Source: an uncultured Algibacter sp.
GTDB lineage: Bacteria > Bacteroidota > Bacteroidia > Flavobacteriales > Flavobacteriaceae
Length of the DNA: 64,000 nucleotides
Assembly (NCBI RefSeq): GCF_947495675.1
Contig: NZ_CANLZX010000018.1
Location: forward strand, 30,485 to 94,484
Direction: 5' to 3'
Under the pieces are notes generated by a model. The model did no database searches. It saw only the letters and a list, made by a program, of their open reading frames with translations, and was not told the origin of the DNA. Positions 34,941 through 43,676 of this stretch are shown piece after piece (the first letter of the stretch is position 1; each line of letters starts with the position of its first letter). The position numbers were made by a program, and so were the translations under genes.

Positions 34941-36191
34941 ATGTCTTTAAAATCTTCCTTAATATGGCTTTGTTTTGCAGCTTCAGGATTTATTTATAGT
35001 CAAATAGACGAATTAAACCCTCCTGATTACATTAAATCAATCACATTTAAAAGCAATAGTAATGATTTGGGAGAGCTACCAATAATTCAATTAGGAGAAA
35101 CTTTTTACCTAGAGTTTGATGCTCTTGTATCAGACGAGCCAGATTTTTATTATAAAATAGAGCATTGTGATTACAACTGGAAACCTTCAGTTCTTGTAAA
35201 ACCAGAATTCTTATTGGGAGTAGACAATTTTAGAATTCAAGACTACACAAATTCTTTTAACACCTTTCAAATGTATTCCCATTACAGATTGTCTATTCCA
35301 AATCAGCAAACAAAACGTTTAAAAGTTTCTGGAAATTATATTATTTCAATCTATGATTCTTATGGAGACATTGTATTTTCCAGAAAATTCATGATTTACG
35401 AAAACATTGTTACTCCCGGTATTGCTATTAAAAGATCAAGAGATGTAAGCAACATAGAAACCACACAAACCGTAGATATCGAAATTGCTTCCGGATCTCA
35501 AATAAACAATCCACAACAAACCGTAAAAGCGTTAATTATACAAAACAGTAATTTAAACACCTCTATTTCTAATATAAAACCACAATACACTATTGGTAAT
35601 AGGCTAATTTACAGGTATACAAAAGAAACTGCTTTCCCTGCAGGAAATGAGTATTTGTTTTTTGAAACTAAAGATGTTAGAGCCGCAACTTCTAGGGTTC
35701 AATCTATTGCCCTTGAAGATATATATCAATCTTATTTATATACAGACATAGCTAGAAACAATTTACCATACACCTACAATCCAGATGTTAATGGCCGATT
35801 TAAAATTGTTGCTATTGATAGGGACGATGTTTCCATTGAAGCCGACTATGTTCAAGTTCATTTCTCATTAAAACACCCTGAGTTAAATAACGAAGAACAC
35901 ATATATGTGTATGGAAATTACAATAATTATGCGCTTAATGATGATAATAAAATGACATATAATGCCCAAAACGGTGTTTATGAAACAAACATGATACTAA
36001 AACAAGGGTTCTACAATTATAAATATGTAGTTAAAAACAAAGATGGTAGTTTAAACGAAGGGGCTATTAGTGGCAATTTTTGGCAAACTGAAAACAACTA
36101 TAAAGTTTTAGTTTATTACAGAGATTTAGGCGCTCGATACGACCGAATTATTGGTTTTAACGAGGTTTCATCAACAAACATCTCTAATTAA
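34941..36191 (+). CDS. Type IX secretion system plug protein (DUF5103 family)
   Basis: A 416-residue exported protein; the start is set at MSLKSSLIWLCFAASGFIYSQ, a clean signal peptide, which follows a promoter element. The body is beta-rich (two Ig-like regions, about 30-270) and ends with a carbohydrate-binding-like module near VYGNYNNYALNDDNKMTYNAQNGVYETNMIL. Proteins of this family block the lateral pore of the SprA translocon after cargo release in Flavobacterium. The family was first named DUF5103. It is followed by apaG, a conserved neighbour. Confidence 0.88.
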   Translation: MSLKSSLIWLCFAASGFIYSQIDELNPPDYIKSITFKSNSNDLGELPIIQLGETFYLEFDALVSDEPDFYYKIEHCDYNWKPSVLVKPEFLLGVDNFRIQDYTNSFNTFQMYSHYRLSIPNQQTKRLKVSGNYIISIYDSYGDIVFSRKFMIYENIVTPGIAIKRSRDVSNIETTQTVDIEIASGSQINNPQQTVKALIIQNSNLNTSISNIKPQYTIGNRLIYRYTKETAFPAGNEYLFFETKDVRAATSRVQSIALEDIYQSYLYTDIARNNLPYTYNPDVNGRFKIVAIDRDDVSIEADYVQVHFSLKHPELNNEEHIYVYGNYNNYALNDDNKMTYNAQNGVYETNMILKQGFYNYKYVVKNKDGSLNEGAISGNFWQTENNYKVLVYYRDLGARYDRIIGFNEVSSTNISN

Positions 36192-36361
36192 ACACACAAC
36201 AACTGTTAAAAGTTACACAACAACAACCAATCAAATTAATTATTTAATAACTATAGTGGGCTAAAATTGCATTTTATCTAATATTTACATCAAAGACGTT
36301 AAAATTTACGCTAAACACTTAATATTTATTATTTTAGTACCCAATAATACTTTGCAAATTA

Positions 36362-36748
36362 ATGGTTCAACAGGTTACAAAAGGCATAAAAATTTCAGTC
36401 GAAACTACTTTCGAAGGCTCATTTTATAAAAACTATAAAATGCAATACGCCTTTGGCTACACCATAACTATTGAGAATCAAAGTAAAGACTCCGTTCAGC
36501 TTAACGCACGCCATTGGGAAATTTTAGACGCATTAAATAATGTTGAAACCGTTTCAGGCGAAGGCGTTATAGGAAAAAAACCAGTACTTATACCTGGAGA
36601 ATCTCACACATACTCATCAGGCTGTTTACTAACATCTCCATTTGGTGCTATGCAAGGACACTATAGTATGGTAAACTTTACAACTACCAAAAAATTTAAA
36701 GTTACAATTCCAACATTTAAGCTAAGTGCCCCTTTTGCTATAAATTAA
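36362..36748 (+). CDS. apaG: ApaG family protein
   Basis: A 128-residue single-domain protein with the ApaG immunoglobulin-like fold. It opens with VTKGIKISVETTFEG and contains YTITIENQSKDSVQLNARHW, VSGEGVIGKKPVLIPGESHTYSSGC and FGAMQGHYSMV, all family blocks. Historically tied to Co2+/Mg2+ efflux; the biochemical role remains unclear. It is 170 bases downstream of the plug gene. Repeat copy C starts 11 bases after its stop, in the same direction. Confidence 0.94.
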   Translation: MVQQVTKGIKISVETTFEGSFYKNYKMQYAFGYTITIENQSKDSVQLNARHWEILDALNNVETVSGEGVIGKKPVLIPGESHTYSSGCLLTSPFGAMQGHYSMVNFTTTKKFKVTIPTFKLSAPFAIN

Positions 36749-36759
36749 TTTTATTATTT

Positions 36760-36842
36760 GGGCGTTACCACAAGGGTCGGGCTTTTTGCTACAAGTCCTC
36801 GCTCGTGCCTCGCTGTGGGCTTTCCACTACAATCCCTAACGC
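36760..36842 (+). repeat. Intergenic nested-palindrome repeat, copy C (short-core type)
   Basis: Outer arms GCGTTA (36762-36767) and TAACGC (36837-36842); inner arms AAGTCC (36793-36798) and GGGCTT (36817-36822) with a T-G wobble pair. The core between and around the inner arms (34 bases) is identical to copy B, while the parts between outer and inner arms differ. It lies 11 bases after apaG. Confidence 0.8.
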
Positions 36843-36900
36843 AGGTAAATTTGCCTTTTAAGTTTCAATAAAAGCATTATTATATATCAGAAAAAGCAAA

Positions 36901-37893
36901 CTAATCTTTACGCTCAAATCTATAAATAGTTTCGTTTTGCTTTATATGGAAGAATTTGCAGTTTGAATAATGTATAAATTCAAACTCTAAATCATAATCA
37001 AAAGAATCATCAGCTACAACAAATTTTTCGTGTACATCAATATTTCCGTAAGGAGATATTCGCTTAAAATGATACTCCACATCATGCCCTGTTTTATGCA
37101 ACTCAAACCAAGCACCTGCAGCAATACCAGAAAGCCATTGCGCCTTATCATGCAAACCATCAACTGGTTTTGGCTTTTGCGTACCAACCAAATTAACTTT
37201 ATGATCTTTCAATCTATCTAAAAAACAACGAATATTTTCACTTCTTTGAGAGCCTTTAAACTTTGAAATGACACCAGTTTCCGAAACCTCAAAAGGATTG
37301 TTTTCAGTATCAGCAAGCAAAACATTTCCAACGGTACTTGGTGTAAACCATTTAGAATTCTCTAAACGCTTTTTAATTTTAATATCGGTTACCGAAGCAA
37401 TCAAAGTATCTGTAACAAAACGCGCACAATTACAAGCATCTTTAATAAAAGCCGCATATCTTATAAAGTGTTTGTTTTGCATATTTGTAATATGCGTTCT
37501 TGCCTTTTGGTAATTAACAGCCTTACAAACCGATGCAACTAACTTACCATCGCCATGAGTTAGCTTTGGGTGCGTACCCAAAAACTCAAGTATTGCATCT
37601 AAATTTTTAATGGAATCATTTTCAACTTCAGCTTTTATTGGAAAATGTAATTCGTTATCAGTATCTCTACCTCTAACCCTACCAGAAGGTTCTGGTGTAA
37701 TATATCTCCCAAAATCATGATATTCCAAAACACCAGTTTCTTTATCAATTAGCACTAAGGCTGCATGTCCAGCCCGTAAATAATCTTTTTTACCAACACC
37801 CAAAAACCTTAAATAAGGAGAAAACCACTCTTCAGATACCATAACTATAGTATCTGGATAAGCCAATGTTAAAATAAAACCTGTGTTATTCAT
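36901..37893 (-). CDS. Conserved protein (DUF6695-like)
   Basis: A 330-residue soluble protein without signal peptide. Blocks include GVGKKDYLRAGHAALVLID with EYHDFGRYITPEPSGRVRG, a cysteine-containing FIKDACNCARFVTDTLIAS near residue 155, and a C-terminal HYSNCKFFHIKQNETIYRFER. The His at GHAAL and the Cys in CNCARFV recall NlpC/P60- or DUF4105-like papain folds, but this is weak. I believe it matches DUF6695. It overlaps the upstream NRDE gene by 8 bases, so the two are coupled and likely work together. Confidence 0.75.
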   Translation of the reverse strand: MNNTGFILTLAYPDTIVMVSEEWFSPYLRFLGVGKKDYLRAGHAALVLIDKETGVLEYHDFGRYITPEPSGRVRGRDTDNELHFPIKAEVENDSIKNLDAILEFLGTHPKLTHGDGKLVASVCKAVNYQKARTHITNMQNKHFIRYAAFIKDACNCARFVTDTLIASVTDIKIKKRLENSKWFTPSTVGNVLLADTENNPFEVSETGVISKFKGSQRSENIRCFLDRLKDHKVNLVGTQKPKPVDGLHDKAQWLSGIAAGAWFELHKTGHDVEYHFKRISPYGNIDVHEKFVVADDSFDYDLEFEFIHYSNCKFFHIKQNETIYRFERKD

Positions 37894-38608
37894 TAACTAC
37901 TTCTGGAAGATTAAACATTTTTGAAGTAACTATTTTGTTATCAAGGTTTTCATAATGCATGCTTAATATGTTTCCTTGTTTTTCTATCTGTGTTACACTT
38001 GTTGTTTTCACCAAACCTCGATCCATAATCAAACCATATTCCTTATTTTCAACATCTTCAATCTTATGGAATTCTAATAAAGAGCTCGCATTCAAATCAT
38101 AAACAGTTTCAAAATTCTCGAACCATTGTTGACGCTCTCTTTGCATCCCTTCATTATATAATGTTGATGACGACCAAATTCGAGATTCTAAAGGCAACTC
38201 CATAAAATGTTGGTATTTACCATCCCAAACAAGTTCGTAGAATTTTAATCCTTTATTCCAATCTGCAATAATGATAGTAAACGGTTCAATATTTTCAAAA
38301 TTATAAGACTCAATGGTTGTTACAATATTTTCAGATATCATAAAATCATTAGCAACTATGCCTCGACTTTTTCTGTAACTAGACTGCCTTTCATGTTTAA
38401 CAAAACCACCATTAAGCACACAAACTACTCTGTTTTTCTCACTAACACCAATCCATGTTCCTCCTTTTTTATCTTTAGGAAACAAAACCTTCGTATTATT
38501 AATATAATAAAAATCTGGAACTAACGACACTCTATCAGGGGCTTCGTCTCTATTTGAGGTGAGCACAAAATCAGTATTATTAATTGGAAATATAGTAACT
38601 GTACACAT
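37886..38608 (-). CDS. NRDE (TANGO2-like) family protein
   Basis: A 240-residue Ntn-hydrolase-like protein: after the initiator Met comes Cys2 (MCTVTIFPINN), the likely N-terminal nucleophile. The NRDE motif is in LTSNRDEAPDR, then FPKDKKGGTWIGVSEKNRVVCVLNGG. This fixes the start at 38608, since a 10-residue extension from 38638 would bury the cysteine. Eukaryotic TANGO2 is implicated in haem and lipid handling; bacterial members have no proven reaction. Its stop overlaps the following gene. Confidence 0.88.
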   Translation of the reverse strand: MCTVTIFPINNTDFVLTSNRDEAPDRVSLVPDFYYINNTKVLFPKDKKGGTWIGVSEKNRVVCVLNGGFVKHERQSSYRKSRGIVANDFMISENIVTTIESYNFENIEPFTIIIADWNKGLKFYELVWDGKYQHFMELPLESRIWSSSTLYNEGMQRERQQWFENFETVYDLNASSLLEFHKIEDVENKEYGLIMDRGLVKTTSVTQIEKQGNILSMHYENLDNKIVTSKMFNLPEVVNE

Positions 38609-38709
38609 ATAAAACGTAGTCTTAAAACGCATTGGCAACTTACAAAAAATAAATAAAATTTAACTTGCTTTTATGATGACTTGAGTTAAAAAAATCATTT
38701 AATTATTCT

Positions 38710-38717
38710 TAAATTTG
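38710..38717 (+). promoter_or_regulatory. -7 promoter element of pruA (TAAATTTG)
   Basis: TAAATTTG fits TAnnTTTG and ends 42 bases before the pruA ATG. TTG trinucleotides upstream are too far (26 bases or more) to be a regular -33 box. Confidence 0.55.
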
Positions 38718-38759
38718 CAAGACATTTACTGAAAATTCAATAACGAAAAATCAAAAATC

Positions 38760-40388
38760 ATGGGAAAAGGCTTTTTTAATGTACCAATTGCTATTAACGA
38801 ACCTGTAAAATCTTATGCTCCAGGATCACCAGAACGTGATGCTGTTCTGCATACTTACAAAGCAATGTTTAATAGTAAAGTTGATGTGCCTTTATATATA
38901 AATGGCGAAAACGTAAAAACTGGTAACACTAGAACAATGTCTCCGCCACACGATCACAAACATATTGTTGGAACTTATCATATTGCAGAACAAAAACATA
39001 TAGACGATGCTATTTCTACAGCTTTAGAAGCCAGAAAAACATGGTCTCAAATGCCTTGGGAACAACGTGCAGGTATTTTTTTAAAAGCTGCCGAGTTAAT
39101 TGCAGGTCCTTATAGAGCAAAAATTAATGCTGCAACTATGATTGCACAATCTAAAACAATACATCAAGCTGAAATTGACGCTGCTTGCGAGTTTATAGAC
39201 TTCTTACGTTTTAATGTTCAGTTTATGACTGATATTTACATGGAACAACCAGAAAGCACAAGCGATGCTTGGAACAGAATTGAATATCGACCATTAGAAG
39301 GTTTTACATATGCAGTAACACCCTTTAACTTTACTGCTATTGCTGGTAATTTACCAGCATGTATGGCATTAATGGGTAATGTAGTAGTTTGGAAACCTAG
39401 CGATAGCCAAGTATATTCTGCTAAAGTAATAATGGATGTATTTGAAGAAGCTGGTGTGCCTCCAGGAGTAATAAACGTTGTATTTGGAGACCCTGTAATG
39501 ATTACCAATACCGTTATGGCAAGTCCAGATTTTTCAGGATTACACTTTACGGGTTCTACATATATATTTAAAGAACTTTGGAAACAAATAGGAAACAATA
39601 TTCATAATTATAAAACTTACCCAAGAATTGTTGGTGAAACTGGCGGGAAAGACTTTATTGTAGCACACAAATCGGCTAACGCAAAACAAGTAGCTACAGC
39701 AATTGTTCGTGGTGCTTTCGAGTTTCAAGGTCAAAAATGTAGTGCTGCATCAAGAGCTTACATCCCAAAAAGCCTATGGGCAGATGTAAAAAAGTTTGTT
39801 ATTGAAGATGTAAAGTCTTTAAAAATGGGTTCACCAGAAGACATGAGTAACTTTATTACAGCAGTAATTCACGAAGGTTCTTTCGATAAACTTACCAAAT
39901 TTATAGATGGAGCAAAAAGCGATAGTGACGCTGAAATTATAGTTGGTGGAAATTATGATAAGAGTAAAGGTTACTTTATTGAGCCTACCGTTATTCTTAC
40001 CAAAGACCCAAAATACACCACTATGTGCACAGAGTTATTTGGACCTGTAATTACTATTTATGTTTATGAAGATGATGCTTATGCTGAAACTTTAAAACTT
40101 GTAGATGAAACTAGCGAATATGCATTAACTGGAGCTATTTTATCAAAAGACAGATATGCAGTTACACAAGCTACTGAAGCTTTACAAAACGCAGCTGGTA
40201 ATTTTTATATAAACGACAAACCTACTGGTGCTGTTGTAGGCCAACAACCATTTGGTGGTGCAAGAGCATCTGGAACAAACGACAAAGCAGGTAGTGCCCA
40301 AAACTTATTACGTTGGGTATCACCAAGAATGATAAAAGAAACATTTGTAACACCTACAGATTACAGATATCCTTTTTTGGGAGAGTAG
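38760..40388 (+). CDS. pruA: L-glutamate gamma-semialdehyde dehydrogenase
   Basis: It oxidises glutamate semialdehyde, from proline or ornithine, to glutamate using NAD+. The 542-residue ALDH family protein has FAYAVTPFNFTAIAGNLP-type N-terminal blocks, the catalytic cysteine in GQKCSAASRAY, the base glutamate in GETGGKDF, and ELFGPVITIYVYEDD. The length and opening GFFNVPIAINEPVKSYAPGSPER are those of stand-alone P5C dehydrogenase. Proline dehydrogenase is not nearby. It could be confused with 2-aminomuconate semialdehyde dehydrogenase, but those are about 490 residues and lack this N-terminal region. Confidence 0.95.
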   Translation: MGKGFFNVPIAINEPVKSYAPGSPERDAVLHTYKAMFNSKVDVPLYINGENVKTGNTRTMSPPHDHKHIVGTYHIAEQKHIDDAISTALEARKTWSQMPWEQRAGIFLKAAELIAGPYRAKINAATMIAQSKTIHQAEIDAACEFIDFLRFNVQFMTDIYMEQPESTSDAWNRIEYRPLEGFTYAVTPFNFTAIAGNLPACMALMGNVVVWKPSDSQVYSAKVIMDVFEEAGVPPGVINVVFGDPVMITNTVMASPDFSGLHFTGSTYIFKELWKQIGNNIHNYKTYPRIVGETGGKDFIVAHKSANAKQVATAIVRGAFEFQGQKCSAASRAYIPKSLWADVKKFVIEDVKSLKMGSPEDMSNFITAVIHEGSFDKLTKFIDGAKSDSDAEIIVGGNYDKSKGYFIEPTVILTKDPKYTTMCTELFGPVITIYVYEDDAYAETLKLVDETSEYALTGAILSKDRYAVTQATEALQNAAGNFYINDKPTGAVVGQQPFGGARASGTNDKAGSAQNLLRWVSPRMIKETFVTPTDYRYPFLGE

Positions 40389-40804
40389 AATGCATTTAAA
40401 AGTGCTTATACAATCTCATATAAACAATATAAGTTCTTAAAAAAAAGGTTATCTAGATTCTAGATAACCTTTTTTTGTACTAAAATTAAAACACTTTCTA
40501 AATCTAAAAAACCAAATAACTTTGTTCAAATCATAATAAAAATATTGAAATTTTATTATTAGAAAAAAATTAGAAACCTACAATCTGTTTCTGTATTAAA
40601 TAAAATAATTATGGTACTTAACATACCTGTTTTTTTAGAATTACAGCAAAAAGCACGTCATGTAAGGGAAACAAAAAATAAGTATAGGTTTCTCGCTGTT
40701 TATTCTTAAATAATTTTTACTTTTTTATTAAAATTTAAATTATCTTCACTTAGATTTCTTCAACCGAATAAAACGGCATATTATTTGATGAATTAATTTA
40801 GAAA
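40389..40804. other. Intergenic stretch after pruA
   Basis: It contains the pruA terminator at 40441-40476. Beyond this I see a 32-codon frame at 40611-40709 (MVLNIPVFLELQQ..., ending AVYS) with no independent support, and a poorly defined promoter area before the TPR gene at 40805. Confidence 0.5.
40441..40476 (+). terminator. Terminator of pruA
   Basis: GGTTATCTA (40447-40455) pairs with TAGATAACC (40461-40469) around a 5-base loop, extended by A6/T6; T7 follows. A strong bidirectional hairpin. Confidence 0.88.
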
Positions 40805-41764
40805 ATGAGAAAACTAATACTTACATTTATTATTATCCTACCCTTGCTTACTTTTGGGCAAGCAAAGAAGATATACAGGAAAGCTCTAAGAACTACAGAC
40901 TTGAACGAAAAAATTAAGCTTCTCAATCAAGTTATAGAAGAGGAGCCTAAAAACCTAGACGCTTATTTCTATAGAGCAATAGCAAAAAATGATTTAGGAG
41001 ATTTTCGTGGGGCCATAGTAGACTATTCTAAAATTATTGTTGAAGAACCAGATGCAGATTCCTATTACAACAGAGGAAATTCAAAATACAGTATAAAAGA
41101 CTTTTCTGGCGCTAAAGAAGATTATGCAAAAGCATATATGCTTGACGAAAGTTTTATTGATGCCTTGTACAGTTTAGCATGTGTTAAACTAGACCTTGAA
41201 GAATATGAAAACTCAATTAAAGATTTCTCAAAAGTTATTAAACAAGTCCCTGAAAATTCTAACACTTATATATTAAGAGCTACAGCTTACAAAGCTTTAA
41301 AACAATATCCTGAAGCTTTAAACGATTATTCAACAGCTATTTTAATTAGTCCAAATGCAAACAATTACTACAATCGTGGTGCTTTTTTAATGGATATTAA
41401 TTATTACAAAGAAGCGCAATCAGATTTAACAAAATCGTTAAGACTTAATAAAAATAATGCTTATGCTTATTTTTTTAGAGGTGCTTCAAATTTAATGTTA
41501 GGTACTTATGACAATGCTATTTCCGATTTTTCTGAAGCAATAAAATTTGATGCTATGGATTTTGATGCCTATTTAGGATTAGCCATGGCATATCTTAAAA
41601 TTAATGATGTAGCGAATGCAAAATCGAATTTTGATAGAGCGAATGCTATAATTGTGCCTAACAAAAAAATATCATCTATAGAACAATACAACAATACATA
41701 TTGGTTTCACAATCAATATTTTTATTTTAATAATTCGGTAACCGAATTAGCAAAGGTTAAATAA
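40805..41764 (+). CDS. Secreted tetratricopeptide-repeat protein
   Basis: A 319-residue protein with signal peptide (KLILTFIIILPLLTFGQ) and seven or more TPR units. Repeating blocks are LDAYFYRAIAKNDLGDFRGAIVDYSKII, ADSYYNRGNSKYSIKDFSGAKEDYAKA, NNYYNRGAFLMDINYYKEAQSDLTKS and NAYAYFFRGASNLMLGTYDNAISDFSEAI. The repeats are of the YYNRG type common in exported flavobacterial TPR proteins. It is likely a periplasmic scaffold; no partner is apparent. It converges on rsmG with adjacent stops. Confidence 0.9.
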   Translation: MRKLILTFIIILPLLTFGQAKKIYRKALRTTDLNEKIKLLNQVIEEEPKNLDAYFYRAIAKNDLGDFRGAIVDYSKIIVEEPDADSYYNRGNSKYSIKDFSGAKEDYAKAYMLDESFIDALYSLACVKLDLEEYENSIKDFSKVIKQVPENSNTYILRATAYKALKQYPEALNDYSTAILISPNANNYYNRGAFLMDINYYKEAQSDLTKSLRLNKNNAYAYFFRGASNLMLGTYDNAISDFSEAIKFDAMDFDAYLGLAMAYLKINDVANAKSNFDRANAIIVPNKKISSIEQYNNTYWFHNQYFYFNNSVTELAKVK

Positions 41765-42394
41765 TTACCCTCTAAATTTCATAGGTAAATGTACTACCTT
41801 TTTGGTTTCATAAAACTCTTCTTCAAAATAATCACTTAAATTATAAATATTAGTGGTTCTATAATCTTTAAGTTCTTCTGTTAAATCTCCACCTTTTAAA
41901 TACAGAATACCATTTTTAAGTTCATGGTTTTGCGATTTAGTAATTTTACCTTTTACCCAATGTACAAAAGTTGGCATTACAGCTACAGCTCTACTTACTA
42001 TAAAATCAAATTTCTCATCAATAGCTTCTACTCTGCTGTGAGTTGTTTTTACATTTAAGAGTCCTAAACCAGCTACGACCTCATCAACTACTTTTAATTT
42101 TTTAGCAATACTATCTACTAAATGAAATGAACATTCTGGAAATAAAATAGCCAATGGAATACCAGGAAACCCTCCTCCTGTTCCAACATCAAGAATCTTA
42201 CTACCATCTTTAAAATTTATAACTTTTGCAATACCTAATGAATGTAATACGTGGCGTAAATACAACTCGTCAATATCTTTACGAGAAACAACGTTAATTT
42301 TTAAATTCCAATCTTGATACAAAGTTTCAAGTTTTTTGAATTTATCTACTTGGTCTTCTGTGAGGTTAGGAAAATACTTTAAAATGAGATCCAT
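41765..42394 (-). CDS. rsmG: 16S rRNA (guanine-N7) methyltransferase
   Basis: It methylates 16S rRNA G527. The 209-residue protein has LEEDQVDKF-like opening, LNVVSRKDIDELYLRHVLHSL, and SAM motif ILDVGTGGGFPGIPLAI. FDFIVSRAVAVMPTFVHWVKGKI and a C-terminal KKVVHLPMKFRG complete the family pattern. The promoter element at 42412-42419 is close upstream, so the transcript has a short leader. Its stop codon abuts that of the convergent TPR gene. Confidence 0.95.
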   Translation of the reverse strand: MDLILKYFPNLTEDQVDKFKKLETLYQDWNLKINVVSRKDIDELYLRHVLHSLGIAKVINFKDGSKILDVGTGGGFPGIPLAILFPECSFHLVDSIAKKLKVVDEVVAGLGLLNVKTTHSRVEAIDEKFDFIVSRAVAVMPTFVHWVKGKITKSQNHELKNGILYLKGGDLTEELKDYRTTNIYNLSDYFEEEFYETKKVVHLPMKFRG

Positions 42395-42411
42395 AAATGT
42401 TAAATTTTCAA

Positions 42412-42419
42412 CAAAAATA
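42412..42419 (-). promoter_or_regulatory. -7 promoter element of rsmG
   Basis: Reads TATTTTTG on the minus strand, fitting TAnnTTTG, 17 bases before the rsmG start. Confidence 0.6.
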
Positions 42420-42456
42420 TGGTTTTCGCATACATTTTTTTACATAAAAACGTTCT

Positions 42457-42484
42457 TTGTTGCATTGGATAATACATATCTTTG
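42457..42484 (+). promoter_or_regulatory. Promoter of the desaturase gene, with -33 and -7 elements
   Basis: TTG at 42457-42459 and TATCTTTG at 42477-42484 are separated by 17 bases, the full flavobacterial sigma consensus TTG-N17-19-TAnnTTTG. A second TTG at 42460 gives a 14-base spacer and is less likely. It is the best-formed promoter in the window, 58 bases before the gene. Confidence 0.8.
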
Positions 42485-42542
42485 CAAATAGATTTGTATA
42501 AACCTATTTTATAACAGTCTAGATTAAACTAAATTATTTATT

Positions 42543-43640
42543 ATGAATAAGCAAGCACTTTCATTCTCGAGAAAAGATCCTGCAAAGTTTTTTAAAACTT
42601 TAAATAAACGTGTTAACGAATATTTTAAGGAAAATAACTTAAAACGAACTGGAAACTGGAAATTATATATAAAGGCAATTGTAATGTTCTCATTACTTAT
42701 TGTACCTGCTGTATTAATATTAACTATTGACAGCCTACCAGGTTGGGCTCAAATACTAGGAATGGTCGTAGTAGGTATTGGTATGGCTGGTGTAGGTATG
42801 AATGTTATGCATGATGCTAACCACGGCTCTTTTTCAAGTAAAAAATGGGTTAATAAATTAATGGGAAGTAGTATTTATATTTTAGCTGGAAACGACTACA
42901 ACTGGAAAGTACAGCATAATGTACTACATCACACATACACTAATATTCAAGGGCATGACGAAGACATTGATGCAGGAAGAATAATTAGATTTTCTAAACA
43001 TTCAAAATGGTTTAGATTTCACAAATACCAAAAATATTATGCATTCTTTTTGTATGGTTTACTAACTGCAAACTGGGCAATTACAACAGATTTTGTACAA
43101 ACTTACAAATACCTTAAAAGAAAATTAGCTTATGGCAAAATGCCACATCCAGCTACGCAATGGACTAAACTTATTATTGGTAAAATTGTTTATTACTCAT
43201 TATGGGTTGTACTACCGTTGGCTTTAGGATTTGCATGGTGGGAAGTTTTAATAGGCTTTATTGTAATGCATTATACAGCTGGAATTATCTTAAGTGTTGT
43301 ATTTCAATTAGCACATGTTATGCCTAATACGGAAATGCCATTACCAGACGAAGAAGGAAATATGAAAAACACTTGGGCAATTCATCAATTGTTTACAACA
43401 TCTAATTTTTCACCAAAAAGCTGGCTAGCAGAATTTTATACTGGTGGATTGAATAGACAAGTTGAGCATCATTTATTTGCAAACATTAGCCATATACACT
43501 ACAGTAAAATAGCTAATATAGTTAAAGAAACGGCTCAAGAGTTTAGCTTACCATATAATGAATACAATACGTTTTGGCAAGCAGTTGCCGAGCATTATAA
43601 TCAATTAAAAGCGCTAGGAAAAAAGCCTAGTTTAGCCTAA
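42543..43640 (+). CDS. Membrane fatty acid desaturase (acyl-CoA/acyl-lipid type)
   Basis: A 365-residue di-iron membrane desaturase. The three histidine boxes are visible: HDANH (H90-H94), HNVLHH (H125-H130) and QVEHH near the C-terminus. About four membrane helices lie between (for example MFSLLIVPAVLILTI). The QxxHH form of the third box resembles front-end or delta-6-like desaturases such as linoleoyl-CoA desaturase homologues, but no cytochrome b5 domain is fused. It probably adjusts membrane lipid unsaturation; regiospecificity cannot be told. It has a well-formed promoter and precedes an aminotransferase gene by 36 bases. Confidence 0.93.
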   Translation: MNKQALSFSRKDPAKFFKTLNKRVNEYFKENNLKRTGNWKLYIKAIVMFSLLIVPAVLILTIDSLPGWAQILGMVVVGIGMAGVGMNVMHDANHGSFSSKKWVNKLMGSSIYILAGNDYNWKVQHNVLHHTYTNIQGHDEDIDAGRIIRFSKHSKWFRFHKYQKYYAFFLYGLLTANWAITTDFVQTYKYLKRKLAYGKMPHPATQWTKLIIGKIVYYSLWVVLPLALGFAWWEVLIGFIVMHYTAGIILSVVFQLAHVMPNTEMPLPDEEGNMKNTWAIHQLFTTSNFSPKSWLAEFYTGGLNRQVEHHLFANISHIHYSKIANIVKETAQEFSLPYNEYNTFWQAVAEHYNQLKALGKKPSLA

Positions 43641-43676
43641 TATTTACACATTCTTACCAAAACAAATAACCGAAAA

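Noticed and set aside
38760..40388. Assigning this aldehyde dehydrogenase to the missing aminomuconate semialdehyde step
   Set aside because: Length and N-terminal region fit P5C dehydrogenase (pruA), and it is over 30 kb from the kynurenine cluster.
40611..40709. 32-codon ATG frame between pruA and the TPR gene
   Set aside because: Too short to judge and without recognisable features, so it is noted but not listed as a gene.
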